This document shows, one piece after another, positions 9,137 to 17,632 of a DNA stretch of 64,000 nucleotides (positions are counted from its first letter, which is position 1; each line of letters starts with the position of its first letter). The stretch is from NCBI RefSeq assembly GCF_000337515.1, contig NZ_AOIQ01000006.1, forward strand, positions 192,265 through 256,264. Direction: 5' to 3'. The notes beneath the pieces are model-generated. The model searched no databases and was not told the origin of the DNA. It saw only the letters and a program-made list of their open reading frames with translations. The stretch is from Halovivax asiaticus JCM 14624 (GTDB lineage Archaea; Halobacteriota; Halobacteria; Halobacteriales; Natrialbaceae). The position numbers and the translations under genes are program-made.

Positions 9137-12100
9137 ATGGCTATTGACGAGGGCGACCACGCCGGCGGGTCGGAATTTTCTGACGCTGGGCCGTCAGATT
9201 CGACCCCGGGTGGTGACGAAACGAGCGGGCCCACGAGCGGGGCCGACGTTCGTGTCGGGAACTACACGTGGGCAGATTTCATGGCGGAGTACGGGTACGA
9301 AGACGAGATCGACGCGCTGTACCCGGAAGACAAGGAAGTAAGCGGACAGCTCGGCCTCGATGCCGATGGAACGGCCGGGACCCCAACTCGCGAAGAGTGG
9401 AACACCGTCGACTTCGATCCTACGGCACACCTCGGTTTCCACCCGACAGAGCTCGACGAGCAGATTACCGAGTTGTACGCACCGAACGCGAAGTTTCTCT
9501 GGGAACGCTTTCTCGAGTACGTCGATCCCGAGACGACGCCCGTCACAAAAGACGTCTATACCTGGGAACACTACAAGTGGGAGTACTACTACGAAGACGA
9601 CGGAAGTCGACCCAGGTCGGGTGGTGAAATCGATCGGTTCGACGGCGAGCAGGCGCTCGGGTTCGATCCCGATCGGATCGAGGAACACGTCCACGCGGCC
9701 GGAAATGCCGCGATGGAACTCGACGAACTCGTCGATGAACGGACCGTCAACGTCAACGAAGAAGTAGACGAAGACGAGTTCTTCTCCACGGACAACGGCA
9801 ATACGACCGTCGCCAACCGATACGACCTGGAGAAGGCCGTTCCGTTCGAAAAGAAGACACACTTCGTCGAGACGGAGCGCTACTGGGTGAACAAACCCTA
9901 CGCGTTCGTCGTCATCTTCCACTCCGAAAAGGAAAACGAGACGAAATACTACGCCGTCGAGCCGTACTGCAACGAGATCGAGACCGAGCTGCAGGAGTTC
10001 CTCTCGGGGAAACTCAGGACGGCGATCAAGTACGCCGACGACAGCGTGAAGACCAGTACGGACGAGGAGGGTCGTCGGAGCGTCATCGAACGCGAAACCC
10101 GTCGGTTGCTGAAACGGTACGATCTGTTCGAAGGGACCCAGAACGAGACGACGATGGGGATCGTCGAAACCGTCAAACAACTGTTCGGAGACGACGAAGA
10201 CGACGAAGACGAAGCGCCACAAGCGCCCACCCAACTCGAGGGCATGTCGGTCCGGCCCGAGCCGGTTATCCTCGAAGAAGATCCCGATACCGTCTCCGAG
10301 TATCAGGTCGAAAAGCTGCTGTACCTCCTGAAACGCGACTTCATCGGCTACGAGCGGATCGACCCGATCAAACACGACATCAACGTCGAGGACATCTCGT
10401 GTGACGGGTACAATTCACCCGTCTTCGTCTACCACTCCGGCTACGAACAGATCATCTCGAACATCTATCACGGCGAGGACGACCTAGACGACTTCGTCGT
10501 CAAACTGGCTCAGCGGTCCGGAAAGGGGATCAGTAAGCGACTCCCGCAGGTCGACGCGACGCTTCCCGACGGCTCCCGAGCACAACTCACGCTCGGCAAG
10601 GAGGTCTCCGATCACGGGACGAACTACACGATCCGACAGTTCAAGGACGTCCCGTTCACGCCGATCGACCTCATCAACTGGAACACGTTCAGTTTGGACG
10701 AGATGGCCTTCCTCTGGCTCTGCATCGAGAATCACAAGAGCCTGATCTTCGCCGGTGGGACGGCATCGGGGAAGACGACGTCGCTGAACGCCGTCTCGCT
10801 GTTCATCCCGGCGAACACCAAGATCGTCTCGATCGAGGACACGCGCGAGGTCGAGTTACCGCAGCGTAACTGGATCGCGTCGATGACCCGGCCCTCGTTC
10901 GCTGACGACTCGACAGGCGACATCGACGAGTTCGACCTGCTGGAGGCCGCACTGCGTCAGCGGCCGGACTACATCGTCATGGGTGAGATCCGTGGTGAGG
11001 AGGGGCGGACGCTGTTCCAGGTCATGTCGACGGGTCACACCACCTACACCACGTTCCACGCAGACTCCGTCGACGAGGTCCTCAAACGGTTCACGACGGA
11101 CCCGATCAACGTCTCGAAGACGATGTTCACCGCGCTGGATCTCGTTTCCATCCAGACCCAAACGCGCGTGCAAGGGCGGAAGGTCCGCCGGAACAAGTCG
11201 CTCACCGAGATCAACCACTACGAGGCCGAAAACGACGAGATCAACGTCCAGGACGTCTATCAGTGGCAGGCCGAGACGGACGAGTATCTCAAGATGGGCG
11301 ATTCGAACACACTCGACGAGATCATGTTCGACCGGGGCTGGAATCACGAGAAGCTCCAGGAGGAACTCTTCAAACGGAAGACGATCCTCGCGTACCTCAT
11401 CCGGAACGGCCTCAACACGTACGCCGAAGTCGCCGCGACCGTTCAAGCGTTCATCAACGATCCGGAGACGATCCTGACGCTCATCGCCAACGGGCAGCTC
11501 GAGAACAGCCTCGACGATCTCCGCGAGATGGAGAGCGTGCTGATCGACGTCGACCCGGAGAAAGAGGAACTGGTGCCCCGGCCGGACGCCTCCTCGGAGA
11601 CGTACAACCTCTCGATGGACATCCTCGAACGGGCCGAAGAGTCACTGTTCGACGAATATCGAGGGAACGTCCCTAGCGGGCTCGCAAGTGCAATCGGAGA
11701 CGTCGAAGAGGAGACGGCCGACGACGAAACGGACGCCCTGTTCGAATTCGATGCGGCCGAAGCGAAAGACAACCAGGAAGATTTCTGGGCTTCAGACGAC
11801 GGAGAATCGGTCTCGTTCGACGAATCGGGCGGGGGTGGCGGGTCAGGAGCAACGGCGGCCGGAGGCGACACGACGGTCGAAGCGCCGGCGTGGCTCGAGG
11901 GAGAGCAACCGACCGGGACAGCGAGTGCGGACTCCGCCGTTGGAGGGCAGCGTGGGACCGACCAGCTCGAGACTACCGAACGCCCGCCGCTCGACGGCGA
12001 CGTAGGGACCATCGACGGGTCGATCACCCAAGAGGAAAGCACTGGGGAGACGACAGCAACCCCGGGACAGTCTGCCGAGGACGAGGGAACCCTCTCACTC

Positions 12101-12805
12101 GAGGAACCAACCGGCGACACTGACGGGCCGAGTGAGGGAAGTGCCGGCGATGAGGAAGAATCCGGCGGTCTCGACGCCCTCTTCACGGACATGGACGACA
12201 CACTTGCAGCGCTCGAATCCGACGAACCCGTGCCTGCGCCGGAGCAGGGACAAGACGAGGACAGTAAGCCTGATACGTCGGGGTTCGACGAGATGTTCCC
12301 GAGTTCGGACGCCGAGTCCATCTTCGCGACCGGCGAATCAACGGAAGACGAATCAGAACCCGACTGGGGACTCGGGACGCGGTCGGAATCAGTACGGAGA
12401 GACGACACGTCGCCATCTGCTGGCGAATCGGTCAATACGGCTGGTCCCGAGTCCACATCGGCAGACGAGACGAGTGGGCAGACCGATACTGACGAGGAAA
12501 CGACGTGGGTCGAAAGTGAACCACAGCCGGTAGACGACGAATCTGGCCGGGTCGACTCGCAGCCGGGATCACCTGACGATGGTGATGACTCGATCTTCGG
12601 CACCGACGACTCGTCGCCGTTTACCGACGCGGACCCTGCAAAGGAGGCCGATGCTGGCGAATCGGTATTCGACTCCGGATCGGACGACGAGGAGTCGATA
12701 TTCGCCGCGAGTGACGAACCGGAAACGACCGAGGAAGACGAGAGAACGAAGAGAGACGAGGAGGGGACGGATACCGAGCGTGACGACGGGGAGGCCGATC
12801 GATGA
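9137..12805 (+). CDS. pilB: Type II/IV secretion-type ATPase (PilB-like) with long acidic C-terminal tail
   Basis: The 1,222-residue protein contains a VirB11/PilB/ArlI-family ATPase core. The Walker A motif is GGTASGKTTSLNAV near residue 540, the Asp-box and Walker B region is DYIVMGEIRGEE near 612, and the His box STGHTTYTTFHAD follows. The first 240 residues are acidic and contain a twice-repeated tryptophan motif (Y.WADF / YTWEHY). From about residue 845 to the end the chain is low-complexity Asp/Glu/Ser/Thr/Gly, probably disordered. The enzyme is expected to power assembly of a type IV pilus or pilus-like structure at the inner face of the membrane. It overlaps the platform gene by 4 nt. 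It could instead serve a related secretion or archaellum-like machine, but the neighbours favour a pilus. Confidence 0.85.
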   Translation: MAIDEGDHAGGSEFSDAGPSDSTPGGDETSGPTSGADVRVGNYTWADFMAEYGYEDEIDALYPEDKEVSGQLGLDADGTAGTPTREEWNTVDFDPTAHLGFHPTELDEQITELYAPNAKFLWERFLEYVDPETTPVTKDVYTWEHYKWEYYYEDDGSRPRSGGEIDRFDGEQALGFDPDRIEEHVHAAGNAAMELDELVDERTVNVNEEVDEDEFFSTDNGNTTVANRYDLEKAVPFEKKTHFVETERYWVNKPYAFVVIFHSEKENETKYYAVEPYCNEIETELQEFLSGKLRTAIKYADDSVKTSTDEEGRRSVIERETRRLLKRYDLFEGTQNETTMGIVETVKQLFGDDEDDEDEAPQAPTQLEGMSVRPEPVILEEDPDTVSEYQVEKLLYLLKRDFIGYERIDPIKHDINVEDISCDGYNSPVFVYHSGYEQIISNIYHGEDDLDDFVVKLAQRSGKGISKRLPQVDATLPDGSRAQLTLGKEVSDHGTNYTIRQFKDVPFTPIDLINWNTFSLDEMAFLWLCIENHKSLIFAGGTASGKTTSLNAVSLFIPANTKIVSIEDTREVELPQRNWIASMTRPSFADDSTGDIDEFDLLEAALRQRPDYIVMGEIRGEEGRTLFQVMSTGHTTYTTFHADSVDEVLKRFTTDPINVSKTMFTALDLVSIQTQTRVQGRKVRRNKSLTEINHYEAENDEINVQDVYQWQAETDEYLKMGDSNTLDEIMFDRGWNHEKLQEELFKRKTILAYLIRNGLNTYAEVAATVQAFINDPETILTLIANGQLENSLDDLREMESVLIDVDPEKEELVPRPDASSETYNLSMDILERAEESLFDEYRGNVPSGLASAIGDVEEETADDETDALFEFDAAEAKDNQEDFWASDDGESVSFDESGGGGGSGATAAGGDTTVEAPAWLEGEQPTGTASADSAVGGQRGTDQLETTERPPLDGDVGTIDGSITQEESTGETTATPGQSAEDEGTLSLEEPTGDTDGPSEGSAGDEEESGGLDALFTDMDDTLAALESDEPVPAPEQGQDEDSKPDTSGFDEMFPSSDAESIFATGESTEDESEPDWGLGTRSESVRRDDTSPSAGESVNTAGPESTSADETSGQTDTDEETTWVESEPQPVDDESGRVDSQPGSPDDGDDSIFGTDDSSPFTDADPAKEADAGESVFDSGSDDEESIFAASDEPETTEEDERTKRDEEGTDTERDDGEADR

Positions 12806-14868
12806 GCGTCGAAGGCTCGACCGCCTCCGACGGGAAGTTCGGCGACTCCGATATGCTCGGAGATACCTTCTATCCGGTGTACGAGAGGCTCTTCAGCGAG
12901 GATAGCCAGTTCGCCTCGGACGTCGAGACGAAACTCGCCCAAGGCCGGATGACCGACACCGTCGAGATGTACCTCTCGCGAGCGATCGGCATCGGGTTTA
13001 TCAGCGGACTCTTCCTGTGGATCCTGGGTCTCCTGGTCGGCTGGGGGCTGTTCGGAACGGGGATCATCACCGTCGACACGATCATCGGTGTGCCCGTACC
13101 GAACGAGCAGGTGCTGTCGGTGTGGGAGACGATAAAAATCCCGACGTTGATCGTGGTGTGTGGGATCGTGTTCGGTTCACTCGGATTCCTCCTCGGATTC
13201 GGTTCGCTGGTCGCCGTCCCCTACTCTCGGGCATCGGCACGAAAACGCGAGATCAACATGCTCCTAACCGATGCCGTATCGTTCATGTACGCGCTGTCGG
13301 TCGGGGGCCTGAACCAACTCGAGATCCTCCAGGCGATGGCCGAGGCGGACGACACGTACGGAGAGGTCTCGAAAGAGTTCCAAAATATCGTCAACGAGAC
13401 CGAGTACTTCGATACGGATTACCGGACGGCGATCCGTAATCAGGCGATCGAAACGCCGAGTGACGAACTCTCGCAGTTCCTGACGGACATGCTCTCGATC
13501 GTCAACAGCGGCGGAGACATGAAGAGTTTCCTGCAGGACAAGAAAGAAAAGCACATGCGGACGGCCAAGCAGCAACAGGAACTCACCCTCGAAACCCTCG
13601 AGTTGTTCGGGGAGATGTACATGACGCTCTCGCTGTTCCCGCTGCTGTTGATCATCATCCTGGTGATCATGCAGATGATGCCGAACTCGAGCGCGTCGCC
13701 GAACATGATCTTCGTCGCCGTCTATGGGCTCATCCCCCTCACAGGTGTCGGGTTCATTATTCTGGTTTCGACGGTCAAACACGACGAGGTGGGTGACGGC
13801 TATCTCAGCCCCGATGGTGGGCATCAGCGGCTCGAAGCGACCCAAAACAAGGGGTTGCTCGATCTCGGACTGATCGAACAGTTCACGGGGACGCACAGTG
13901 TCTTCGATCGAATTAAAAATCGAGAAGGGACCTACGAAACGCTCGGGGTGCTGAAAGATCCACATCTCTTCTTCCGGGAGCACCCGCTGATGACACTCAC
14001 GTTGACAGTGCCGGCGGTGCTGGTGACCATCACCGCCGCGATGGTAAACGGCATCGTCCCGACGTCCTGGGGCGGGCTCGTCGACGACCCGGTCTGGGGG
14101 ACGTTCATGTACGTCTACATGCCCGTGTACGTCATACTCGTTCCACTGGCCATCTTTTACGAGTGGAATCTTCGATCCCGTAACGGAGTCGTCGCGACAC
14201 TTTCGGAAGACCTGCGAAAGCTATCGAGTGCGAACGACACCGGCCTCACGCTCTTGGAGTCTCTGCAATCGGTTTCTTCCACCACCAGTGGGACCCTCGC
14301 ACGTGAGTTCGAAGAGATGCACACGAAGGTCAACTACGGGATGAACCTGAAGGAGGCGATGATCGAGTTCAACAACAAGTATCACATCCCCCGTCTGGCC
14401 AGGTCGGTCAAGTTGATCACGAAAGCTCAAGAAGCGTCGAACCAGATTTCGAACGTTCTCAGGACCGCCGCCCGTGCGAGCGAGAACCACGACGACATCG
14501 AGCGAGATCGAAAATCACGGACCCGGATGCAGATCGTGATCATCATCATGACGTTCATGACGATGCTCGCGGTCATCGCGATCTTGCAGACACAGTTCCT
14601 GAACACGATGGCCGATCTTGGCTCGCAAAGCAACGTCGACTCCTCGGCGATGGAAGGGGCTGGCGGGAGCGGCATGTCCCAGATGAACTTGACGGAGAAC
14701 ATCGACGTCGACCAGATGGGGCTGTTGTTCTTCCACGCGATCACACTCCACGCCATCCTCTCGGGGTTCATCAGCGGCTATATCCGCGATGCGAACCTGA
14801 TGAGCGGACTGAAATACGTCGTCGGACTCTCGACGGTTGCACTCGTCGCCTGGGCATTCGTCTCGTAA
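12802..14868 (+). CDS. pilC: Type IV pilus membrane platform protein with two T2SSF domains (PilC-like)
   Basis: The 688-residue integral membrane protein carries two type II secretion F domains, at about residues 150-280 and 465-590, each preceded and followed by clusters of hydrophobic helices. This PilC/TadB/ArlJ-type protein forms the membrane platform on which the ATPase acts to polymerise pilins. A Met-rich segment near 600-630 (MSQMNLTENIDVDQMG) lies between the last helices. The start overlaps the ATPase stop (ATGA), which implies a stoichiometric partner. Five prepilin-like genes follow directly. Confidence 0.88.
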   Translation: MSVEGSTASDGKFGDSDMLGDTFYPVYERLFSEDSQFASDVETKLAQGRMTDTVEMYLSRAIGIGFISGLFLWILGLLVGWGLFGTGIITVDTIIGVPVPNEQVLSVWETIKIPTLIVVCGIVFGSLGFLLGFGSLVAVPYSRASARKREINMLLTDAVSFMYALSVGGLNQLEILQAMAEADDTYGEVSKEFQNIVNETEYFDTDYRTAIRNQAIETPSDELSQFLTDMLSIVNSGGDMKSFLQDKKEKHMRTAKQQQELTLETLELFGEMYMTLSLFPLLLIIILVIMQMMPNSSASPNMIFVAVYGLIPLTGVGFIILVSTVKHDEVGDGYLSPDGGHQRLEATQNKGLLDLGLIEQFTGTHSVFDRIKNREGTYETLGVLKDPHLFFREHPLMTLTLTVPAVLVTITAAMVNGIVPTSWGGLVDDPVWGTFMYVYMPVYVILVPLAIFYEWNLRSRNGVVATLSEDLRKLSSANDTGLTLLESLQSVSSTTSGTLAREFEEMHTKVNYGMNLKEAMIEFNNKYHIPRLARSVKLITKAQEASNQISNVLRTAARASENHDDIERDRKSRTRMQIVIIIMTFMTMLAVIAILQTQFLNTMADLGSQSNVDSSAMEGAGGSGMSQMNLTENIDVDQMGLLFFHAITLHAILSGFISGYIRDANLMSGLKYVVGLSTVALVAWAFVS

Positions 14869-14870
14869 TC

Positions 14871-15398
14871 ATGCACATCGGCCACCTTACAGACGCCGCC
14901 GACGATCGCCCCTCGACCAGCAGCGCGTCGGAGCGTGACCGCGGCCAGACCGTCCAGGACTTCGCCGTGGGGATCGGAATCTTCCTGCTCGCGATCGCGT
15001 TCGTCTTTTCGTTCGTCCCCTCGATCATCACGCCGTTCGAAGACGCCGGGGGCGCCGAAACCGCCCAGGCCGACCGTATCGCGGCGACGATCGTGGAGAA
15101 TGCGTCGACGGAGACGACGAACGAGTTGGACTGGGCGGCGTTATCGACCTACGACGGGAGCGATAGCGAGGAACTCGCAGACGAACTCGGCCTCAAAAAG
15201 ACTGGTAGTACCGCGATCACACACGTAAACATAACTCTAATCGAGATCGAGGACGTGGCAGCCGACGACCCCAAGCTCGTCCTCGCTGGTGGTGACGACT
15301 ACGACGACCAAATCGGATCGAGTGCGAGCAGGATCGTAACGACAGACGATCAGTCGCAATGTGAGACAGCTTGTAAACTCGTCGTGAGGGTGTGGTAA
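14871..15398 (+). CDS. Prepilin-like protein 1 of the pilus locus
   Basis: The 175-residue protein has a charged N-terminus followed by DRGQTVQDFAVGIGIF and a roughly 20-residue hydrophobic helix. An Arg-Gly pair directly before a hydrophobic helix is the class III signal layout cut by archaeal prepilin peptidase PibD, probably between Gly and Gln. The remainder is a soluble acidic domain with two Cys (CETACK) near the C-terminus that may form a disulfide. It begins 2 nt after the platform gene. I recall a haloarchaeal family of this kind as DUF7287 but could not check. It is probably a minor pilin or assembly factor. Confidence 0.72.
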   Translation: MHIGHLTDAADDRPSTSSASERDRGQTVQDFAVGIGIFLLAIAFVFSFVPSIITPFEDAGGAETAQADRIAATIVENASTETTNELDWAALSTYDGSDSEELADELGLKKTGSTAITHVNITLIEIEDVAADDPKLVLAGGDDYDDQIGSSASRIVTTDDQSQCETACKLVVRVW

Positions 15399-15400
15399 GG

Positions 15401-16024
15401 ATGGATCGACAATCCAACCGACGCGACGAACGCGCCCAGGCGTTTACGCTCGAGGGGCTCGTCAGCGCCATCATCGTGCTCACGGCAGTCCTCTTTGCCC
15501 TCCAGGCGGTCGTCATCACCCCAACGACGGGTGGTGCCGTCGACCGTGCGGCAATGGGACAGGACGAACAGGAGATTCGCGACGCCCTGATCGTCGCCGG
15601 TGAGAAAGGCAACCTCTCCGATCTGGTCCGATACTGGAATCCAGATTCGGGTGAATGGGAAGAAGCAAACGCTCCGGGGCCCGGCGCGTACAACAGTAGC
15701 CGGTTCGCCGAGTTGAGCGATTTCGGCACAATACTCGACCAGCACATCGTCGAAGCTGGCGGGAAATCCTACAACGTCGAATACATCGCCTACGATCCGT
15801 CGTCCGGATCGAGAACGTCCGAGCAGATAGTCAGAATGGGTGGCGGTGCCAGTGACTCGGTCGTGTCCGCAAGCTACACGGTCCTCGTCCACGAGGAGCA
15901 AAATCTCCATACCTCGAGAGCGTTCGAAGGCAACGGTGACTCTATCGAATCAACACCCGCGTATCCGTTCAAGCCCGACACGGATGCGTACACCCTCGTG
16001 GAGGTGCGTGTCACAGTATGGTAA
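15401..16024 (+). CDS. Prepilin-like protein 2 of the pilus locus
   Basis: From the ATG at 15401 (2 nt after the previous stop) the protein has 207 residues. The N-terminus reads RRDERAQAFTLEGLVSAII, where RA|QAFTLEG resembles the bacterial type IV pilin FTLIE motif, including a Glu at the fifth position after the likely cut, ahead of a single hydrophobic helix. The rest is a soluble domain with Tyr- and Ser-rich stretches and a C-terminal strand (YTLVEVRVTVW). The stop overlaps the next gene. It resembles the haloarchaeal family I recall as DUF7288. A major- or minor-pilin role cannot be separated by sequence. Confidence 0.72.
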   Translation: MDRQSNRRDERAQAFTLEGLVSAIIVLTAVLFALQAVVITPTTGGAVDRAAMGQDEQEIRDALIVAGEKGNLSDLVRYWNPDSGEWEEANAPGPGAYNSSRFAELSDFGTILDQHIVEAGGKSYNVEYIAYDPSSGSRTSEQIVRMGGGASDSVVSASYTVLVHEEQNLHTSRAFEGNGDSIESTPAYPFKPDTDAYTLVEVRVTVW

Positions 16025-16416
16025 TCGACAGACCAACCTCAGACCGCGGCCAGCTCGTGCTCATCGGCGCCATCTCGCTCGCGTTCATCCTACTCGGCGT
16101 CGTTATCGTCTTCAACAGCGTCCAGTATACGGAGACGATCGATAGCGGCGGAGCCAGTGACGACATCTCGGAGATTCGGACGATCGAATCTGAGATACAG
16201 ACGAACCTGGACACCTTGAGCGAAAATGAATCGATAAATGACGGTACGGTTGAATATTACATCAAGGAGGAATACGCACCGCAGAAGGCAGCAGAAGGGC
16301 CGATACACATCTCTTATGTCCAAAGTAGTTACGCACCTGGATCTCCAGACACATTCAAAATAAATATCACGACGACCGAGATTACCGTGACAAAAGAGAT
16401 CGAGGTGGATACATGA
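16018..16416 (+). CDS. Prepilin-like protein 3 of the pilus locus
   Basis: This short protein of 132 residues has an N-terminus reading TSDRGQLVLIGAISLAFILL, a class III signal with a likely cut after the Gly, then a single helix and an acidic soluble domain ending in a Thr/Glu-rich strand (TTTEITVTKEIEV). Codon use is visibly more AT-rich than in the flanking genes between 16200 and 16400. It overlaps the previous gene by 7 nt and the next by 4 nt, so all are likely made from one transcript. It resembles the family I recall as DUF7261; function is inferred from context only. Confidence 0.7.
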   Translation: MVIDRPTSDRGQLVLIGAISLAFILLGVVIVFNSVQYTETIDSGGASDDISEIRTIESEIQTNLDTLSENESINDGTVEYYIKEEYAPQKAAEGPIHISYVQSSYAPGSPDTFKINITTTEITVTKEIEVDT

Positions 16417-16880
16417 TGAATTTCGCCCGCGACGATCGAGGGGTCTCCATTGCGGTAACTCACGTCCTCACCGTCGGCATCACCGCAATATTGATCTCCG
16501 GGTTGTTGATCGCGGGGTCGACGCTACTCGAAACGGAGCAGGAACGGTCGACCGAGTCGACCCTCGAGACGATCGGCGAGCGCCTCGCTGGCGAGATCGC
16601 GGCCGTCGATCAAACGACAGATGGGGACGATTCGATCACGGTGACGACCAGCCATCAGCGATCCGTCGGTGGATCGGGGTACACCGTGAGTTTGACCGAC
16701 AACTGTGGGAAATATCCACTCATCGACAGTTCCCCATGTCTCGTCCTCGAAGCATCCGCGACTGAACCCGTCGCAATCCCACTCGCTCTCGAGGGCGACA
16801 TCGACACAGCAACAGTAGACGGTGGGGAAATTCAGGTGAAACGCAAATCGGGCGGCAACATCACACTGGAGGACAGCTGA
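16413..16880 (+). CDS. Prepilin-like protein 4 of the pilus locus
   Basis: The 155-residue protein begins NFARDDRGVSIAVTHVLTV, an RG|VS class III site followed by a 20-residue hydrophobic helix. A coiled-coil-like Glu-rich segment (ETEQERSTESTLETIGERL) follows, then a beta-rich domain with two Cys (DNCGKY, SSPCLV). The order helix, then amphipathic spine, then beta domain, is that of type IV pilins. It resembles the family I recall as DUF7266. It overlaps its upstream neighbour by 4 nt and its downstream neighbour by one base. Confidence 0.7.
   Translation: MMNFARDDRGVSIAVTHVLTVGITAILISGLLIAGSTLLETEQERSTESTLETIGERLAGEIAAVDQTTDGDDSITVTTSHQRSVGGSGYTVSLTDNCGKYPLIDSSPCLVLEASATEPVAIPLALEGDIDTATVDGGEIQVKRKSGGNITLEDS
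16868..16873 (+). promoter_or_regulatory. Shine-Dalgarno-like site before prepilin-like protein 5
   Basis: GGAGGA lies 6 nt before the ATG at 16880, inside the previous coding sequence. It supports that start codon and internal translation initiation in the polycistronic message. Confidence 0.5.
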
Positions 16881-17617
16881 TGAACGATCACACGTTACTC
16901 CACGACGACCGGGCCGTGAGCGAACTGGTCGGCTTCGTCATCGTCTTCGGGATCATCATCGGATCGGTCGGAATCCTGTATATGACCGGCTTCTCCGCGA
17001 TGGGAGCCGTCCAGGAGCAAGAGCAGACGAGAAACGCCGAGCGAGCGATGGACGCCCTTGCAGAGAATCTGAACGACATCGTCGAGACAGAGGGAGTCGC
17101 ATATCGCGCTGGCGAAATGAGTCTCCGGCAAGGAACACTCTCGTCGACGGATAACGAGACCACAGTTGCAGTCAAAGTTCAGAATAAAAACTGGATCAAC
17201 GCATCCGGTACACTCAATTACAAAACAGGCGATACAGAGATCGTCTACGAAGGCGGTGCAGTCGTCCGTTCGACAGAGAGCGGTGCCTGGACGATCAGAG
17301 AGCCACTGATCCGATGTACGGAGAATACAGCGATCATCTCACTGGTCCAGCTTGAGGTAGACGAAACGGCCGTGAGCTCTGCGGGGACGCGAGCAATCTC
17401 CGCAACGCACTCCGAGACGACGGTCGATAGATTCAAAGAGGATACGGTGACGATCACGGTCGACTCTCCACGCGCCGAGGCCTGGGAACGCTCACTCGCT
17501 GCCGGTGAGTGGGAACACGGAGGAGACGATGCCGACGGAAAAGTGACCTGCAATCTCGGTGGGGGAGACAATACCATAATCGTCAGAACGACGACGATGG
17601 ACCTCGATTACTCGTAA
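16880..17617 (+). CDS. Prepilin-like protein 5 of the pilus locus
   Basis: This 245-residue protein is the largest of the five. Its N-terminus LLHDDRAVSELVGFVIVF closely matches the haloarchaeal pilin consensus (DDRAVSP...), with a likely PibD cut between Ala and Val, and is followed by a long hydrophobic helix and a large extracellular beta-rich domain. The strong pilin-type signal makes it a candidate main or tip pilin of this locus. It resembles the family I recall as DUF7289. A Shine-Dalgarno-like GGAGGA precedes it. It ends the operon and is convergent with the gene at 17633-18712. Confidence 0.74.
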   Translation: MNDHTLLHDDRAVSELVGFVIVFGIIIGSVGILYMTGFSAMGAVQEQEQTRNAERAMDALAENLNDIVETEGVAYRAGEMSLRQGTLSSTDNETTVAVKVQNKNWINASGTLNYKTGDTEIVYEGGAVVRSTESGAWTIREPLIRCTENTAIISLVQLEVDETAVSSAGTRAISATHSETTVDRFKEDTVTITVDSPRAEAWERSLAAGEWEHGGDDADGKVTCNLGGGDNTIIVRTTTMDLDYS

Positions 17618-17632
17618 CCGTCGATTCTCGCG

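Noticed and set aside
11443-12942. A 499-codon Ser-rich minus-strand frame
   Set aside because: It is the reverse reading of the Asp/Glu/Ser codons of the ATPase acidic tail (GAC/GAG read as GTC/CTC, TCG as CGA and so on), not a gene.
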